DNA of 22,630 nucleotides from Acanthamoeba castellanii str. Neff (lineage: Eukaryota; Discosea; Longamoebia; Acanthamoebidae): the NCBI RefSeq assembly GCF_000313135.1, contig NW_004457265.1, forward strand, positions 119,964 through 142,593. The letters run 5' to 3'. How positions within the stretch are numbered: the stretch's first letter is position 1; each line of letters opens with the position of its first letter. The translations under genes and the position numbers were made by a program. This document shows positions 20,231-22,630 of this stretch, one piece after another. Under the pieces are notes generated by a model. The model saw nothing but the letters and a program-made list of their open reading frames with translations. It searched no databases and had not been told where the DNA came from.

Positions 20231-22630
20231 TGTGTGCGTGCGTGCGTGTGTTATTTAGGTGCGCGTGATGACGGCGTTGCGGCACCCCAACGTGGTGCTC
20301 TTCATGGCCGCCTGCACCAAGCCACCCAAGATGTGCATCGTCATGGAGTACATGGCGCTCGGCTCCCTATATGACGTACCCAGACCCTAATCTCAATTTC
20401 CTTGGGGCTTCATGCGTGTACTTACCAAGTACACCTGGTCTCATTTTTTTCTGTCGTGTGGCCGTGCAGTTGCTGCATAATGAACTGGTGCCGGAACTGC
20501 CATTTGCGCTGATCTGCAAGATCGCCTACCAGGCGGCCAAGGGCATGCACTTCCTGCACTCGTCGGGCATCGTGCATCGCGACCTCAAGTCTCTTAACCT
20601 GCTGCTCGACAACAAATGGAACGTCAAGGTACCGGATGACCTCTTCCAACGTTGATGACCGTCTGATACTGACGTATGTACCTGAATTGTTACGTGGTTG
20701 TGGCAGGTGGGAGACTTTGGGCTGACCAAGTTCAAGGGTCAGTTGGGCAAGAGCGTGGTCAAGGACGTGCAGGGCACTGTCCAGTGGCTGGCACCAGAAG
20801 TACTGCAGGAGGCTCCCGAGATCGATTACATTCTGGCCGACGTCTACAGCTTCGGTATCATCCTCTGGGAGACTCTCACCCGCGAGCAGCCCTACTACGG
20901 AATGACGTATGTTTGCCCCCGCATCACTTTCTCTTTCTCGTCGCCCGTAAGTCCACCGCGCCCGTAACACTCTCTGGCGTGGTGTGTCATGTGTGTGTAG
21001 GCCTGCGGGTGTGGCGGTGGCGGTAATCCGTGACAACATACGACCGCCCATTCCGGCCGGCGCACCGCCAGAGTACGCACAGCTGGTGGCCGACTGCTGG
21101 CATGTCGATCCGACCATCCGGCCTACGTTCCTCGAGGTCATGAATCGGCTCGTGACCATGTCCGGCTCGTCCCTCACCCAGTCCAGTCACTCCTCCACCG
21201 CCTCCTCATCATCCATCGCGTCTGGCCCCAAGGACCACTTGGCGTCGTGGATCGTTCGTGCGGGCAAGTCTTCCGATACGTCGTCCGACTACGGTTCGGC
21301 CTCGAGCAAATCGGACCCCAAGGCGCCCATGGGCGGGCGACTGGACGGTACGGCGGAGCACGCGCCGCGCGGCGAGGTGGCCATCGTGTTCTCCGACATC
21401 ACCTGCTCGGCCACGCTGTGGGAGTTCGACCCGAGCGCCATGCGCGACGCTACGATCCTGCACAACGAAATCGCACGCGACGCGCTCAAGCGGCACAACG
21501 GGTACGAGGTCGTGGCCTTTAGCAAGGACAGCTACCGCAACTCGGGCGAGGGGTCCTTCTGCCTCGCCTTCCAGCACATCGAAGACGCCCTGGAGTGGTG
21601 CATGGATGTACAGGCGGCTCTTCTTCACGCCAGTTGGCCTGAATCTCTCCTCAAACATCCCGGTGCGGCTGAAGAAGGCGACGAACGGTACTGTTTCATC
21701 CCTCCTAGCACAAGCCCTCGATATGGAAGAAAAAGCTGACTGTTTGCTTCGTTCTTCGCTTTTCTTTCTTCTTCGTTCTTCTGTACTTGCTCAGAACGCT
21801 ATTCAACGGCCCGCGGGTCCGAATGGGCGTGGCGGTGGGAAATGCGAAGACGGTGAGGGATCCGATGACCCGACGCCTGGAATATCTGGGGCCGGTGGTC
21901 AACCACGCAGCGTTCCTGACGTCGCGGAGCCACGGCGGACAGGTCCTCCTCTCCGCGGCCGCCCACGAAAAGGCCCGAGAAACGCCGCTGGGCAAGGAGA
22001 GAAAGCGCATCATCGCGCTGGGGACGATTGAGACGCCCGACTCTGGAGCTACAGGTACTACTGCGCTCCTAACGGCTACGACGACTCGATATCTTGCATC
22101 TCACTGAGTGCTCATTCGCTCATCATTACTTTTCTGTGGTCTTGCCCTTCGTCAGGAGGAGAGCGGGTGTACGAGCTGAAGATTCGAGGGCTGGAGGGCC
22201 GGTTCTTTGGCGGGGTCATGATGGGCGATGCGTCGTCGACGACTGGCACCGGGACCAGCCATTCGGGAAGCGGCCGGGCAGACCGCGACGACGATTGGGT
22301 GGAACCAACGAAGACGGGCGACGACGAGTATCAGATGACGCATCGACCGGACGTTGCCTACCACGAAGACAACTTCCTCACGTCGGCCAACCTCTGCCGG
22401 TGGATCATCAACTTCGAGGACATCCAGATGGGCCGGCAGGTGGGCCTGGGCTCCTACGGCGTCGTGTACCGCGGTCGGTGGAAGGGCGTCGAGGTGGCGG
22501 TGAAGCGGTTCATCAAGCAGAAGCTCGACGAGCGATGCATGCTCGAGTTCAGGGCCGAGATGGCCTTCCTCTCGCAGCTGCACCACCCCAACATCGTCCT
22601 CTTCATCGGTACATGTCGCCGCCTCTCATT
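16673..22630 (+). CDS. Receptor: 2x PstS-like domain, EGF-like, TM, TKL kinase, cyclase-like domain, second kinase (3' partial)
   Basis: ATG 16673 opens a signal peptide ([17 protein letters not shown]). Exons: 16673-16724, 16802-17150, 17304-17550, 17632-18113, 18217-18340, 18445-18740, 18816-18997, 19073-19158, 19249-19439, 19527-19737, 19811-19971, 20058-20153, 20259-20375, 20470-20628, 20707-20906, 21001-21687, 21795-22054, 22156-22608, then off the window. Residues about 20-370 and 375-675 are two phosphate-binding-type (PstS) domains: [37 protein letters not shown]; then [27 protein letters not shown] Cys-rich EGF-like module (about 690-720) precedes the helix [19 protein letters not shown]. 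The TKL kinase (about 785-1030) has [21 protein letters not shown] and APE, so it looks active. The class III cyclase-like domain (about 1095-1290) keeps VFSDIT but lacks other catalytic residues. A second kinase starts with GLGSYG and VAVK. One base is missing near 18265. Likely a plasma-membrane sensor. Confidence 0.88.
20195..20250 (+). repeat. (CT)n(GT)n(GCGT)n compound microsatellite
   Basis: Three adjoining simple repeats fill most of the intron 20154-20258 in the first kinase domain of the receptor, ending just before acceptor tatttag. Confidence 0.9.

Overview
The window looks like nuclear DNA of a free-living amoeba of the Acanthamoeba type. It is GC-rich. Genes are densely packed and split by many short introns (about 36-150 nt) with near-constant gtRNGt donors and yyag acceptors. 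There are TKL-class receptor kinases joined to cyclase-like domains, and a PH-LRR-Roc-COR protein. The genus is inferred from this style and from my memory of the families; no search was run. There are no prokaryotic operons, CRISPR arrays or complete mobile elements. I joined exons by hand, requiring canonical splice sites, matching phase and protein sense.

Layout: (1) 84-3355 (+), a TPR then leucine-rich-repeat protein, probably missing its 5' end. (2) 3454-5574 (+), a MYND-type zinc-finger protein with an MSS51-like C-terminal domain; its 3' half lies in a 673-nt stretch with no CpG at all. (3) about 5722-8072 (+), a very divergent beta-tubulin-like protein with decayed GTP-site motifs. 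(4) 8130-10069 (-), an unrecognised gene with several apparent frame breaks, convergent with (3). (5) about 10148-10469 (+), an orphan spliced two-exon fragment. (6) 10673-14685 (+), a PH-LRR-Roc-COR (Roco-like) protein whose GTPase motifs are gone. (7) 14820-15926 (-), a short-chain dehydrogenase of the C-factor/sniffer type. (8) 16673 to beyond 22630 (+), a large membrane receptor: signal peptide, two PstS-like periplasmic-binding domains, EGF-like module, transmembrane helix, TKL kinase, class III cyclase-like domain, and the start of a second TKL kinase.

Two themes run through the window. First, genes 3, 6 and 8 each carry a nucleotide-dependent enzyme fold that has lost key residues (tubulin GTP site, Roc GTPase, cyclase metal site), while the first kinase domain looks intact. 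Second, five confidently assigned genes each need zero to two single-base corrections, mostly at short homopolymers, to stay in frame. That points to assembly error as much as to pseudogenes. The CpG desert in gene 2 is not explained by such errors and is the strongest sequence-level anomaly. The receptor is the most interesting biology: an apparent phosphate- or small-ligand-sensing receptor kinase that uses bacterial-type binding domains.
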